DNA of 64,000 nt from Tamaricihabitans halophyticus (lineage in GTDB: Bacteria; Actinomycetota; Actinomycetes; Mycobacteriales; Pseudonocardiaceae): the NCBI RefSeq assembly GCF_004340875.1, contig NZ_SLXQ01000017.1, positions 1 through 64,000 on the forward strand, written 5' to 3'. Both the position numbers and the translations under genes were made by a program. The notes under the pieces are model-generated. The model was not told where the DNA came from. It worked only from the letters and a program-made list of their open reading frames with translations, and did not search any database. Below are positions 1-7,733 of the stretch, one piece after another (position 1 is the stretch's first letter; every line of letters begins with the position of its first letter).

Positions 1-90
1 CCGGGAAAACCACACCGACCGCTCACGACCCGACGCAGCCACACCCGGACGCGACAACCCCAAACACGTCAACTCCGACAACGCACTCAT
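1..90 (-). CDS. partial hypothetical protein (start only)
   Basis: A minus-strand reading frame opens with ATG at 90 and runs off the window edge after 30 codons (MSALSELTCLGLSRP...). Its start overlaps the stop of the gene upstream by one base (TGATG), the same coupling that links that gene to the Xis-like gene, so it looks like the third gene of a minus-strand operon inside the integrative element. In such elements an integrase or replication gene is often found here, but the 30 residues do not identify either one. Confidence 0.35.
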   Translation of the reverse strand, partial: MSALSELTCLGLSRPGVAASGRERSVWFSR

Positions 91-377
91 CACGCAGCCT
101 CCTGGGTTCCCGGCGCACCAGCGCCAAACGTGGAACGCGGGTCACGCAGCCGCCCAAACGGTCCTGACCGCGTGACCCGCCGACAAGAAACCCCCACACC
201 GACCTCCGCGATCAACCGGTCGATCTCCTCGCGCTCCGCACGCACCGCGTCCTCATGCCGATCCTCAGCGAGCGCAGAGTCCATAGAGGCCGCCAGAAAC
301 TCGACACGCTCCCGCCGCCGGGACTTCGACACATCACCCGCAGCCGCCCAGAACGCGCGCACATCACGAGGCGACAT
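90..377 (-). CDS. small hypothetical protein in integrative element
   Basis: A protein of about 95 residues, rich in Arg, Glu and Ala and probably helical in its first 60 residues (MSPRDVRAFWAAAGDV...). The ATG at 377 overlaps the stop of the Xis-like gene (TGATG); a GTG three bases earlier is also possible. I do not recognise the family. Translational coupling on both sides argues that it is a real gene belonging to the Xis operon of the element. Confidence 0.5.
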   Translation of the reverse strand: MSPRDVRAFWAAAGDVSKSRRRERVEFLAASMDSALAEDRHEDAVRAEREEIDRLIAEVGVGVSCRRVTRSGPFGRLRDPRSTFGAGAPGTQEAA

Positions 378-595
378 CACGCAACCTCGCCATCCACCGA
401 CGCGGACCCAACCGCGCCACAGGAACTGACGAACGCATTCGCCGCGTCACCAGGCACCCGCAACGCGCCCTTCCCCGCCCCGAGCTTCAGCGCCTGCAGC
501 CGACCCGACTCAATCGCCCGGTAGATCGTCGCAACAGAGACATCCAACGCCTCCGCGATCGCCCCCACCCGATACATCCGACCACTCTCAAACAT
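377..595 (-). CDS. excisionase-like helix-turn-helix protein
   Basis: A 72-residue protein with a MerR/AlpA-type winged-helix fold. The segment YRVGAIAEALDVSVATIYRAI (residues 8-28) is the helix-turn-helix, followed by the wing pattern ESGRLQALKLG. Proteins of this size and fold are excisionases (Xis) or AlpA-type activators of mobile elements; they bend DNA at attachment sites and set the direction of recombination. It heads a minus-strand operon divergent from the GntR-type regulator at 733, with the intergenic dyad at 662-714 between them. The integrase it would assist is not in the window and presumably lies to the left. Confidence 0.7.
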   Translation of the reverse strand: MFESGRMYRVGAIAEALDVSVATIYRAIESGRLQALKLGAGKGALRVPGDAANAFVSSCGAVGSASVDGEVA

Positions 596-661
596 CCGTG
601 CTCCTGCTTCCTTGAGATCTGTGCGTCAACTGCGACATCAGAAACGTAAACCAAGTCAGTT

Positions 662-714
662 AGGTCTGTCAACAAACTTGACAAAGTATGTGTGCTGGCA
701 CGCCTGACAGACCT
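662..714. promoter_or_regulatory. inverted repeat in divergent xis/gntR promoter
   Basis: AGGTCTGTCA at 662-671 and its exact reverse complement TGACAGACCT at 705-714 bracket 33 bases. TTGACA-like -35 hexamers lie inside in both orientations (678-683 on plus, 672-667 on minus). The site lies between the Xis-like and GntR-type genes, where a KorSA-type autorepressor would be expected to bind. Assignment to that regulator is inference. Confidence 0.6.
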
Positions 715-732
715 GTATGTACCCTTGATGAC

Positions 733-1101
733 ATGGGAAAACTCAACCCGAACAGCTCTGAGCCGCCCTACCTGCAAGTGGCGGACGATGTGATCCGGTC
801 GATTCGTGCGGGCGAGTACAAGCCTGGTGGCCAGCTCCCGTCGTATAGCCAGCTCGCCAAGAACTACGGCGTTGCCGTAGGGACCGTGCGCAGTGCACTG
901 GACCTACTGCGAGAACGCTCTGTGATCGTGACGCGGCAAGGAACCGGGACCTCTGTTCATCCGGGTCTCGACCCGGCATCTCTTCCGCGGTCTGTCGGCC
1001 GTTCCGGTCAGACTGGCGAGATGACCGAAGTTCTGCGGTTGCTGAATGAGATCCGTGACCGACTAGGGGTCCTTGAGGAACGTTTTCCGCCGCGTACCTA
1101 G
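733..1101 (+). CDS. GntR-family regulator, KorSA-like
   Basis: A protein of 122 residues with an N-terminal GntR winged helix: PPYLQVADDVIRSIRAGEYKPGGQLPS, then YSQLAKNYGVAVGTVRSALDLLRE as the helix-turn-helix, then the wing RQGTGTSV. There is no effector domain of normal size, only a C-terminal helix (TEVLRLLNEIRDRLGVLEERF) that could dimerise. Small GntR proteins of this kind, such as KorSA of pSAM2, silence transfer and replication in actinomycete integrative elements. An in-frame upstream start at 688 would include the promoter dyad, so the ATG at 733 is preferred. It is divergent from the Xis-like gene and probably represses it. Confidence 0.75.
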   Translation: MGKLNPNSSEPPYLQVADDVIRSIRAGEYKPGGQLPSYSQLAKNYGVAVGTVRSALDLLRERSVIVTRQGTGTSVHPGLDPASLPRSVGRSGQTGEMTEVLRLLNEIRDRLGVLEERFPPRT

Positions 1102-1222
1102 TTGACTTCCCTGGGAGCTGGTGATGGTCACCGACCCCGTTCGTCCGGATCGCTTGTTGTTCTGCCATGTCTCAAGAATCGACCCGTTTGACCAGGAAAA
1201 ACAGTGATGAGAACGGTGCGAC

Positions 1223-1256
1223 ACCGGTGACACGGTGATATCCGTGCGTCACCGGT
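1223..1256. promoter_or_regulatory. long inverted repeat upstream of XRE regulator
   Basis: The arms ACCGGTGAC (1223-1231) and GTCACCGGT (1248-1256) are extended inward by ACGG/CCGT, with a two-base bulge around a TGATAT centre. It sits 75 bases before the XRE-type gene and about 120 bases after the GntR gene. It has no T-run, so an operator is more likely than an intrinsic terminator. Confidence 0.5.
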
Positions 1257-1330
1257 TCATCACGTCGCATCGCCACCCCAAAGCTGCCACACTGGATGCT
1301 GGGGGTCCGTAGACCACGGAGGGAACGCCG

Positions 1331-2560
1331 ATGAGCAGTGAGCTACCAGCCTGGGCGCGTCGTATCCGCTCGATGCGAGAGGCGCGTGGATGGTCGCAGG
1401 TTGAGGCTGCTAGCCATATGCGCTCACATACTGATAAGGAATTGCCGGCAGGCGATAATCTCACCCGTCGCTGGAAAGACTGGGAGCTAGGAAAGAGTGC
1501 ACCGAGCAAGTTCTATGCCCCCATTCTTGCGGCGACCCTAGGAACGGTCACAACTGCACTGTTTCCGCCGGAGAAGCGCCACAGTGAACTCGATGTGCTC
1601 GGATCGACGGGAATGGAAACGCTGGAGATTGTGAGCCGACTACAAGCGTCTGACGTCAATGATGCGACGCTTGATGCTGTTCGAATCACGGTCGAGAAGC
1701 TGTGCTCCGAATATGCGAGGCAGCGACCGGATGAACTAATTTCAGAAGGTCGGCAATGGCTACGGCGTCTCGTCGAGATGCAAGAACAGCGACTTTCGTT
1801 TCGGCAGCGGCGGGATACGCTCGAGCTTGCCGGCTGGCTGGCCCTTCTTGTTGGCTGCCTTGAGTATGACCTCGGTCGGCGTGATGCTGCAGAAGCGACT
1901 CGGCGGTCCGCACTTAGCCTGGGCAATGAAGTCGGCAGTGGGGGGATCATGGGATGGGCGCATGAAATGCGCGCATGGTTCTCGCTGACTTCGGGCGATT
2001 ATCGCGGCGTCCTGTCGGCAGCGCAGGCCGGACAGGACGTTTCTGGAAACCACAGCGTGTCCGTTCAGCTCATCGCCCAGGAAGCAAAAGCACTGTCTCG
2101 TATGGGTAAGACCGATGAGATGAACCGAGCCCTGGAGCGCGGGCGCATGCGGCTCGAATCGATGCCATATCCAGAAAACGTCGAGAACCATTTTGTCGTC
2201 GACCCATCCAAGTTCGACTTTTACGCCATGGATTGTCACCGGTATATCGGTGACAATCGCATCGCGCGCGAGCTCTCAGAAGAAGTAATCCGGGCGAGCA
2301 AGAGCTTCGATGACCGGGAGCGGTGGCCGATGCGGATTGCAGAAGCCCAGGTCACGCTGGGCGTAGTGGCCGCGCGCGAAGGTGACCTGGATGAGGCCGT
2401 TGCGCAAGGGCGGCGGGCGATCGGAGCTTCCCGGCAGTCACGTCCATCGCTGGCCTTCGTTGCCCAGGATCTAGCTACAGTCCTGCACGAGCGCTACGAC
2501 GGCGAGCCGGAGGCGGAAGCTTATCTCGAAGAGCTTCAGGCGCTCCGTCGTCCCGCATAA
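1331..2560 (+). CDS. XRE-family regulator with TPR-like C-terminal domain
   Basis: A protein of 409 residues. The N-terminus is a Cro/CI-type helix-turn-helix (RSMREARGWSQVEAASHM, with the recognition region around NLTRRWKDWELGKSAP). The remaining 300 or so residues are all-helical and repeat-like (GWLALLVGCLEYDLGRRDAAEATRRSAL, AQVTLGVVAAREGDLDEAVAQGRRAI), typical of TPR bundles in actinobacterial regulators that respond to peptides or small molecules. It is the last gene before the putative attR and shows somewhat less extreme third-position GC than the chromosome to its right, which fits a mobile-element gene. The target is unknown; the inverted repeat at 1223-1256 is a candidate operator. 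Confidence 0.75.
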   Translation: MSSELPAWARRIRSMREARGWSQVEAASHMRSHTDKELPAGDNLTRRWKDWELGKSAPSKFYAPILAATLGTVTTALFPPEKRHSELDVLGSTGMETLEIVSRLQASDVNDATLDAVRITVEKLCSEYARQRPDELISEGRQWLRRLVEMQEQRLSFRQRRDTLELAGWLALLVGCLEYDLGRRDAAEATRRSALSLGNEVGSGGIMGWAHEMRAWFSLTSGDYRGVLSAAQAGQDVSGNHSVSVQLIAQEAKALSRMGKTDEMNRALERGRMRLESMPYPENVENHFVVDPSKFDFYAMDCHRYIGDNRIARELSEEVIRASKSFDDRERWPMRIAEAQVTLGVVAAREGDLDEAVAQGRRAIGASRQSRPSLAFVAQDLATVLHERYDGEPEAEAYLEELQALRRPA

Positions 2561-2700
2561 GCGAGAGGGTCACAGAAAGGCGCTGAGTTGGCCTCTGCGG
2601 CGCTGGCGGCGTCGCGTTGGGGTTTCTCGGCGACTGTCAAGCTAGCCTGGGAAAGGCACGCGCGAAGCCGCGTATGGGCCAGTCTGCGGCTCACCTGTCG

Positions 2701-2723
2701 CGTTGCAGTTCTCGTTGCAGTTC
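2701..2723. repeat. tandem 11-bp repeat, candidate integrase arm site
   Basis: CGTTGCAGTTC occurs twice with a 12-base period, about 90 bases inside the tRNA-Phe fragment. Short direct repeats next to the core are usual arm-type binding sites for tyrosine integrases. The assignment is inferred from position only. Confidence 0.4.
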
Positions 2724-2814
2724 GTATACGTCCGTGGTCCCTCAGATCTTGCTGATCTTGCACTTTTGGCTACGCGGGAGCGGTCCGTACGCCGCTGGAC
2801 GGCCGTTCGAGGAG

Positions 2815-2856
2815 CTGAAAAGCGGAAGGTCGACGGTTCGAACCCGTCCCTGGCCA
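2815..2856 (+). mobile_element. partial tRNA-Phe 3' copy, probable attR of an integrative element
   Basis: The sequence runs from an anticodon-loop-like CTGAAAA through a complete T-arm (GACGG stem, TTCGAAC loop, CCGTC stem, 2832-2848), the acceptor strand CCTGGCC (2849-2855) and discriminator A. This matches the 3' end of actinobacterial tRNA-Phe(GAA). Nothing upstream can form the matching anticodon stem, D-arm or 5' acceptor GGCCAGG, so it is not a full gene. A plus-oriented 3' copy at the right edge of a mobile region is what integration into a tRNA 3' end leaves behind; the intact tRNA should lie to the left of the window. pSE211 of Saccharopolyspora is a known element using tRNA-Phe. 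Confidence 0.7.
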
Positions 2857-3051
2857 CTTCTACACAAGTCTTCTCGCTGCGAGTACGGCTTCGCCTGCTG
2901 ACTTTCTCGCGTGGCATCAATTCCTGTCCGATTGTCACGGACGCCGGTTATTCACTCACCCTGCGCCGTCGAATCATGCGGGCTAGGCTGCTGTTGTTGG
3001 CCGGCCGCGGCGACGTGCCTGCGGAAAGTTCGCTTCGAAGGGCTGAGTGTT

Positions 3052-3771
3052 GTGACTGGTGCGCCCCAAGTCGCGGCACGACGTCCAGCCGCAGCCACAT
3101 TGTCGCGGTGTCTGCACGCTCTCATCGCGGCGGTCATCGTGGTGGCACTCGTCATCCAGCTCGCGCTGGTCTTCATGGGCGGCGGCGGGGCCGGCGCGCC
3201 GCTTACCGACGGTTCGACCAGCGTCGCGGTCCGGCTCTGGCGAATGTTCAGCTTCTTCACCATCCAGAGCAACCTGCTCGTGCTGGCCACCGCCGTGATC
3301 TTGATGTGGCGTCCGGCCCACGACGGTCGTTTCTGGCGGGTCCTGCGCCTCGATGCCATGCTCGGCATCCTGATCACGGGACTGGTCTTCGCGATCGTGC
3401 TGGCTCCGCAGATCCACCTCACCGGATGGGATCTGGTCGCCAGTACCGGGTTCCACTACATCGTGCCCTGGGGCGCCCTTGCCGCCTGGCTGTTCTTCGG
3501 CCCGCGACCCCGGATCAGCTGGGGAACCGTGGCCGCCGCTTTCCTCTGGCCGGTTCTCTGGCTGAGCTACATCTTCATCCAGGGCGTCTTCACTCGCTGG
3601 TATCCCTACCCCTTCCTGGACGTCACCACGATCGGCTTCGGCACGGCGCTGCGCAACGTCACTCTGGTACTCATCCTCGCCGCCGCGCTCGCCGGGATCC
3701 TCAAGTTCCTCGACTATCGGCTTCCCGCGCTACCGCGTGCCGCGAACGTCAATCGCGCAGGGCGTCACTGA
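3052..3771 (+). CDS. Pr6Pr-family integral membrane protein
   Basis: About 239 residues with six predicted membrane helices (LIAAVIVVALVIQLALVF, FSFFTIQSNLLVLATAVIL, LGILITGLVFAIVL, GFHYIVPWGALAAWLFF, AAAFLWPVLWLSYIF, VTLVLILAAALAGIL). The motif FSFFTIQSNLLVL followed by HLTGWDL and HYIVPW is characteristic of the bacterial Pr6Pr/FAR-17a-AIG1-like family, whose biochemical function in bacteria is unknown. I chose the GTG at 3052, preceded by GAAGGG; the in-frame ATG at 2911 adds an unlikely Cys-rich leader. Its end overlaps the convergent IclR gene by 23 bases. Confidence 0.75.
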   Translation: MTGAPQVAARRPAAATLSRCLHALIAAVIVVALVIQLALVFMGGGGAGAPLTDGSTSVAVRLWRMFSFFTIQSNLLVLATAVILMWRPAHDGRFWRVLRLDAMLGILITGLVFAIVLAPQIHLTGWDLVASTGFHYIVPWGALAAWLFFGPRPRISWGTVAAAFLWPVLWLSYIFIQGVFTRWYPYPFLDVTTIGFGTALRNVTLVLILAAALAGILKFLDYRLPALPRAANVNRAGRH

Positions 3772-4588
3772 TCTCCCGCGCGGTATCCCGCACCAGCTCT
3801 CCCCAGTGCGGGATCTGCGCCTCCTCGAACCGGAACTTCGGCACGCTGATGGCTATCGCCGCCACCGGCCGGCCGAACAGGCCCGCCACCGCCGCTCCGA
3901 TGGCACAGACATCGGGTCTGTTCTCCGCGACGTTGACGGCATAACCGCGCTTTCGATTCTCGGTTACCTCCCGCATGAGCGCTTCCGGATCGTCGAGCGT
4001 CTGGTTGGTGAGTTTCTTGAGGGGGCGAGCCAGTATGGAGCGCACCTCGTCATCGGACAACATGGCCAGCCATGCCTTCCCGCTCGAGGTTGCGTGCAAC
4101 GGTGCGCTCGAGCCGATCGGGTTGTAGGTTCGCACCGCTTGGGGCGAGTCCACGCGCTCGATCAGCACCACCTGCGAGCCGTTGTCACCGATGACGAAAT
4201 GAATCGTTTCGCGCGTCTGCTCGCCCAGCCGCTGCAAGAACGGCAGTGCCACATCCCGCAGCCGGCGGGAAGACTCGTTGTGCCGCACAATCGTGAACAG
4301 GCGCGGTCCTAGCCGCCAGCGGGTGATCGGGTCCTCCGAGACTTCGGTCCAGCCCTCTTGTTCGAGGGTGCGGAGGAGCCGTTGCATCGTCGATTTTGGC
4401 AGTTCCAGCTGCTTGGACAACTCGCCAACGCCTACCGGGCGTTCCTGCTCGGCAAGCTTCTGCAGAATCCGTAAGCCGCGGATCAGGGTCTGCGTGCCGG
4501 GCTGCGCGACCTCCTGTTTGGCGCCGCGTTCCGAGTCGGCGATCTTTTCGTTGCCACGTCCGCTCGCTTGCTCGATGTTCTCGGCCAC
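3749..4588 (-). CDS. IclR-family regulator of the adjacent catabolic operon
   Basis: A protein of 279 residues. After a polar extension comes the IclR winged helix (LIRGLRILQKLAE, then VGELSKQLELPKSTMQRLLRTLEQEGW, residues 35-80) and a GAF-like effector domain (HATSSGKAWLAMLSDDEV, GYAVNVAENRPDVCAIGAAVAG). IclR proteins usually bind aromatic or short organic acids and control a divergent catabolic operon. Here the divergent neighbour is the binding-protein/CoA-enzyme operon starting at 5105, the likely target. Confidence 0.85.
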   Translation of the reverse strand: MAENIEQASGRGNEKIADSERGAKQEVAQPGTQTLIRGLRILQKLAEQERPVGVGELSKQLELPKSTMQRLLRTLEQEGWTEVSEDPITRWRLGPRLFTIVRHNESSRRLRDVALPFLQRLGEQTRETIHFVIGDNGSQVVLIERVDSPQAVRTYNPIGSSAPLHATSSGKAWLAMLSDDEVRSILARPLKKLTNQTLDDPEALMREVTENRKRGYAVNVAENRPDVCAIGAAVAGLFGRPVAAIAISVPKFRFEEAQIPHWGELVRDTAREISDALRD

Positions 4589-5104
4589 TCATCCCTCCGA
4601 GGATTCACTACCTGACGACGATCCGAGATTCCTGATCAGTGGTCGGATAATTACATATCGGAACATCAAACCACTCAACGGAACGGCTCTACTGCGCCCA
4701 GAGTAGTGGAACCTGCGCATTACAGGCCCTTAACCGTTCCGGTCTTGACATAGATCCAACGATCCAACATATTAATGATGTGCCGCTGAACAAAACAGCG
4801 TCTCATTGTACGGCACAGCATTAAGTGGTCTCGCCGTGCAGTCGCCCTACCGCAGTCAACCGGTCCAAACAGGACACCGCAGCCTTCCATTCAACCGTCG
4901 CAGTGTCCACATCGGAACTCAGGCAAGCGGCATGACATGTCGAACCGCCCAGGAATGGGCTGACATACACGGAACGCGTGCACTACGCCTGCTCATGACC
5001 TGCCCTCGGCCCGTAGCTCAAGGCGCGGGCGCACGAGGACATCCGCGAGGCGTTGCCACCGGTATTTCGGCACTCCGCAAAGACGCGGAAGGAAAGGAAT
5101 ACAC
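4589..5104. other. divergent control region and long leader of the Dpp/CoA operon
   Basis: A 516-base gene-free region between the IclR gene and the binding-protein gene. It has an AT-rich core around 4640-4800 with a good promoter candidate (4745-4773) and a tandem GATCCAAC repeat. If transcription starts near 4780, the mRNA leader is over 300 bases long. The open frames inside it lack ribosome sites and convincing composition. I see no recognisable riboswitch. Confidence 0.5.
4745..4773 (+). promoter_or_regulatory. candidate sigma-70 promoter with tandem operator-like repeat
   Basis: TTGACA at 4745-4750, a 17-base spacer, then CATATT at 4768-4773, pointing into the operon at 5105. The spacer holds two head-to-tail copies of GATCCAAC (4753-4760 and 4761-4768), a plausible IclR contact site. 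Confidence 0.5.
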
Positions 5105-6688
5105 ATGAAATCGTATCGGCGTGCTCGACTGCTGCCGGCAGCTATGCTCGCGGTACTGGCACTTGCCCTAGCCGCATGCGGAAGCGCGGGCTCGAGTGGG
5201 TCACCGGAAAACGCGATCGACGGCCTTGGGCGGTCGGTAGAACTGGCCGAGAACTTCAACTCGGACGCACATTTCACCTATGTGGGCTCGTACCCTCCTT
5301 CGAGTTTTGACCCGAACACGAGTGCATCCGGACTGGACCAGACCTACCTTGCGCCGATCTACGACCGTCTGCTCTACAACTCTCCCAAGGGAGAGCTCGA
5401 GCCGATGCTCGCCGAGAGGTTCGAAGTGGAGGGCAGCACCATTGTGCTCACACTGCGTCCGGATCTGACGTTCACCGACGGCGCGCCCTTTGACTCCCAT
5501 GCGGTAAAGACCAATCTCGACCGCTACATGGCAGATGGCAGCACGCTTCGTCCGGAAGTCGCCCACATCACGGCGGTCTCGGCGCGAGAGCCACTCGTCG
5601 TGGAGATCCAGACTGATGGCTCCGTTGGGGCCACGCTCGCGACGCTCTCGGCGCGAGCGGGAATGATGGTCTCTCCCAAGGCGATCGAAGCCGGTGACGT
5701 GGAGACGAATCCCGCGGGAATCGGCCCGTATACCGCAACCAGAGTTACGCCAGGCCAGGGAGTTCAGCTGACCAAGACCGATAACTACTGGGAGCCCTCC
5801 GTGCAGCGGGTGGCCACTATGGAACTCAAGGGGGTAGGAGAGAACCAGACTCGGCAGAACGCGCTGGCCTCCGGCGAAACCCTTGCCGCTGAGGTCGAAG
5901 TTCCCACCATTGACGCACTCGGCGACGCCGCGGAGTTCGTGGTTGGGCCGACGCCACTCGTATACTTCTTTGCGGTCAACACCGCCGAACCGGCCTTCAA
6001 GGATCCACGTGTTCTTGAAGCCATCAACCTCGCCATAGATCGATCACGGATCGCGCAGGGCCTGTTCGAAGGAGCATGCGAACCTCAGGTTCAGCTCTGG
6101 CCCTCGAACAGCTTCGCCTACAACAAGGACATCGGTGCCGGGCTCGACCGCCTGCCCTACGATCCGGACCGCGCGCGTGATCTGCTCGAGGAGGCTGGCT
6201 TCGCCGACGCGCCCAGCGGGTTTGACACGGTGCACACGAACAACACCACGTCGACACAACTCGGTGAGGTGCTGCAAAGTCAGCTGGCTGAGGTTGGTGT
6301 GTCGGTGAACCCAGCACCGGTCCCCTCGGGGGGCATCGTGGAGAACTTTGGCATCAGCAAGTCGATGCCGGCTACGCTTTCCGGCTACACCGGAGCTCCG
6401 GACCCCGATGCTTTCATTCAGCGCAACCTCACCCTCGAATCGGTCTACAACCCCGGCGGCTGGGAGTCCGAGCAAGTTACGCGACTCTCGGTCGACGGAG
6501 CCAAAGCTACGGATCAGGACTCGCGCGCAGAGATCTATCACGAGCTTGCCGAAACTCTGCTCGACGAGCCCTCGCACGTCGTTCCGATCTGCGCGATGAA
6601 ACGAGTGGTTGGCTTCGATCCTTCCGTGTCCAATCTGCACTCCGGCGGCGACTACCAGGACCTGCGCGGCGTCGCCGTCGCCGAGTAA
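5105..6688 (+). CDS. ABC transporter substrate-binding lipoprotein, peptide/nickel (family 5) type
   Basis: A protein of 527 residues. The lipoprotein signal MKSYRRARLLPAAMLAVLAL ends in the lipobox LAAC. The mature part follows the DppA/OppA fold, with segments such as YPPSSFDPNTS, PMLAERFEVEGSTIVLTLRPDLTFTDG and DPRVLEAINLAIDR. These proteins sit outside the membrane and deliver a solute to the permeases; many bind non-peptides such as organic acids or sugars. It is the first gene of a plus-strand operon whose last four genes are the matching permeases and ATPases, with the catabolic enzymes between, so its ligand is probably the pathway substrate. GGAAGG lies just before the ATG. Confidence 0.88.
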   Translation: MKSYRRARLLPAAMLAVLALALAACGSAGSSGSPENAIDGLGRSVELAENFNSDAHFTYVGSYPPSSFDPNTSASGLDQTYLAPIYDRLLYNSPKGELEPMLAERFEVEGSTIVLTLRPDLTFTDGAPFDSHAVKTNLDRYMADGSTLRPEVAHITAVSAREPLVVEIQTDGSVGATLATLSARAGMMVSPKAIEAGDVETNPAGIGPYTATRVTPGQGVQLTKTDNYWEPSVQRVATMELKGVGENQTRQNALASGETLAAEVEVPTIDALGDAAEFVVGPTPLVYFFAVNTAEPAFKDPRVLEAINLAIDRSRIAQGLFEGACEPQVQLWPSNSFAYNKDIGAGLDRLPYDPDRARDLLEEAGFADAPSGFDTVHTNNTTSTQLGEVLQSQLAEVGVSVNPAPVPSGGIVENFGISKSMPATLSGYTGAPDPDAFIQRNLTLESVYNPGGWESEQVTRLSVDGAKATDQDSRAEIYHELAETLLDEPSHVVPICAMKRVVGFDPSVSNLHSGGDYQDLRGVAVAE

Positions 6689-6730
6689 GCCAGGACGGGA
6701 ACAACCCGCACCTCGTGAACAGGAGGAGAG

Positions 6731-7228
6731 TTGAGCACGCAATTCAACGAGTTCCAGCTGTCGAGGAAAGGAAACGCGTTCGAGGACTTCACCGTAGGGC
6801 AGGTTTTTGACCACCACTGGGGAAGAACCATCACGGAAGCAGCCGCGGAGTTGTTCTCCGTCAACACATGCAACTGGATACCGCTCTACGTCAATCGCGA
6901 GTTCGCGGTGTCCGAAGGGCATCCTGACATCCCAGTGAACCCCGCGTTCCTGCTCTGCCTTTCGGTCGGCATGTCCGTTGAGGACCTCAGTGAGGCTGGC
7001 GGCCCCTTTCTGGGGGTGGAGGAGATCGTCTTCCATCACCCGGTCTATCCGGGGTGCACGGTTTACGCGCGCTCCACCGTGCTGGAGACACGCGCCTCCG
7101 AAAGTCGTCCCGACTACGGCATCGTGACCTGGCAGACCGCGCTCCGAAATGGGATCAGCGGAGCGACCGTGCTCACCTTCAGCCGCACGAACCTCGTGCG
7201 ACGGCGGATGCCCGTCCACTCCTCCTGA
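6731..7228 (+). CDS. MaoC-like hotdog dehydratase, first of a pair
   Basis: A single-hotdog protein of 165 residues starting at TTG 6731, after a strong AGGAGG at 6721-6726. The opening FEDFTVGQVFDHHWGRTIT is the usual MaoC entry. The classical hydratase motif DxNPxH is replaced by NTCNWIPLYVNREFA. The HHPVYPGCTVYARSTV strand and the ending TFSRTNLVRR are family-like. MaoC proteins hydrate enoyl-CoAs. A second MaoC gene follows within 8 bases, so a heteromeric hydratase in which one subunit is structural is plausible. A substrate such as mesaconyl- or itaconyl-CoA is inference from the lyase and CoA-transferase neighbours. Confidence 0.75.
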   Translation: MSTQFNEFQLSRKGNAFEDFTVGQVFDHHWGRTITEAAAELFSVNTCNWIPLYVNREFAVSEGHPDIPVNPAFLLCLSVGMSVEDLSEAGGPFLGVEEIVFHHPVYPGCTVYARSTVLETRASESRPDYGIVTWQTALRNGISGATVLTFSRTNLVRRRMPVHSS

Positions 7229-7235
7229 AAGGTCG

Positions 7236-7733
7236 ATGATGGCGCCTATCAATACGAGTTTCTCTCGCCTGCTGGGCACCCACGGGTGGTACGAGGACTT
7301 CGCCGTCGGGCAGAAAATCGAACATGCCCGTGCTTCCACAGTGGATGAACTTGAGGGTTCGTTCATCGCGAAGCAAGCGATGAACACGGCGCAGGGACAC
7401 TGGAACGAGCACAGCCCGAACCCGCTGGTAAGTGGACGACTCGTTTTTGGCCTGGCCACGGCATCGCTGGTGCTCGGGTTGAGCGCACAGGACACCATGG
7501 AACATGCGGTGTCCGAACTCAGCTATGGCCGCTTCCGCTTCCTTGCCCCCGTGCAGCATATGGACACCGTGCGGGCCTACAGCGAGGTTCTGGACAAGAG
7601 GGCGCATCCGGAGCGGGCCGATGCCGGCGTGGTCGTCTTCAAACACTACGGCGTTCGGCAGGACGAGGTTGTCGTGTTCGAGGGTGAACGAACCGGCTTG
7701 ATCAAGAAGCACGCGCATTGGAGCGAGTTCTGA
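7236..7733 (+). CDS. MaoC-like hotdog dehydratase, second of a pair
   Basis: A protein of 165 residues beginning MMAPINTSFSRLLGTHGW, with a GAAAGG ribosome site. WYEDFAVGQKIEHARAST is the MaoC N-terminal pattern and MNTAQGHWNEHSPNPLVSG occupies the catalytic-loop position, with a histidine kept (GHWNE). The core LSYGRFRFLAPVQHMDTVRAYSEVL is a standard hotdog strand pair. An in-frame start at 7149 overlaps the preceding gene and is rejected. The stop overlaps the ATG of the lyase gene (TGATG). Together with the preceding gene it probably forms the enoyl-CoA hydratase step of the pathway. Confidence 0.78.
   Translation: MMAPINTSFSRLLGTHGWYEDFAVGQKIEHARASTVDELEGSFIAKQAMNTAQGHWNEHSPNPLVSGRLVFGLATASLVLGLSAQDTMEHAVSELSYGRFRFLAPVQHMDTVRAYSEVLDKRAHPERADAGVVVFKHYGVRQDEVVVFEGERTGLIKKHAHWSEF

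Larger units (their letters stand above)
2561..3051. other. gene-free junction between integrative element and chromosome
   Basis: This 490-base stretch holds no convincing gene. It contains a tandem repeat of CGTTGCAGTTC at 2701-2711 and 2713-2723 (a possible integrase arm site) and the tRNA-Phe 3' fragment at 2815-2856. Beyond about 2860 the composition is ordinary for the chromosome. Long reading frames crossing it start without a ribosome site and shift out of the downstream gene. Confidence 0.5.

Noticed and set aside
2703-3944. A 413-codon plus-strand frame through the tRNA-Phe fragment
   Set aside because: It lacks a ribosome site, begins inside the att region and is out of frame with the clearly coding membrane protein.
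4978-5050. tRNA-like GCCCGTAGCTCAAG stretch
   Set aside because: No acceptor stem, anticodon arm or T-arm can be formed around it.
6044-7498. A 484-codon minus-strand frame
   Set aside because: It is antisense to the binding-protein and MaoC genes, which have strong domain matches and ribosome sites; the frame has none.
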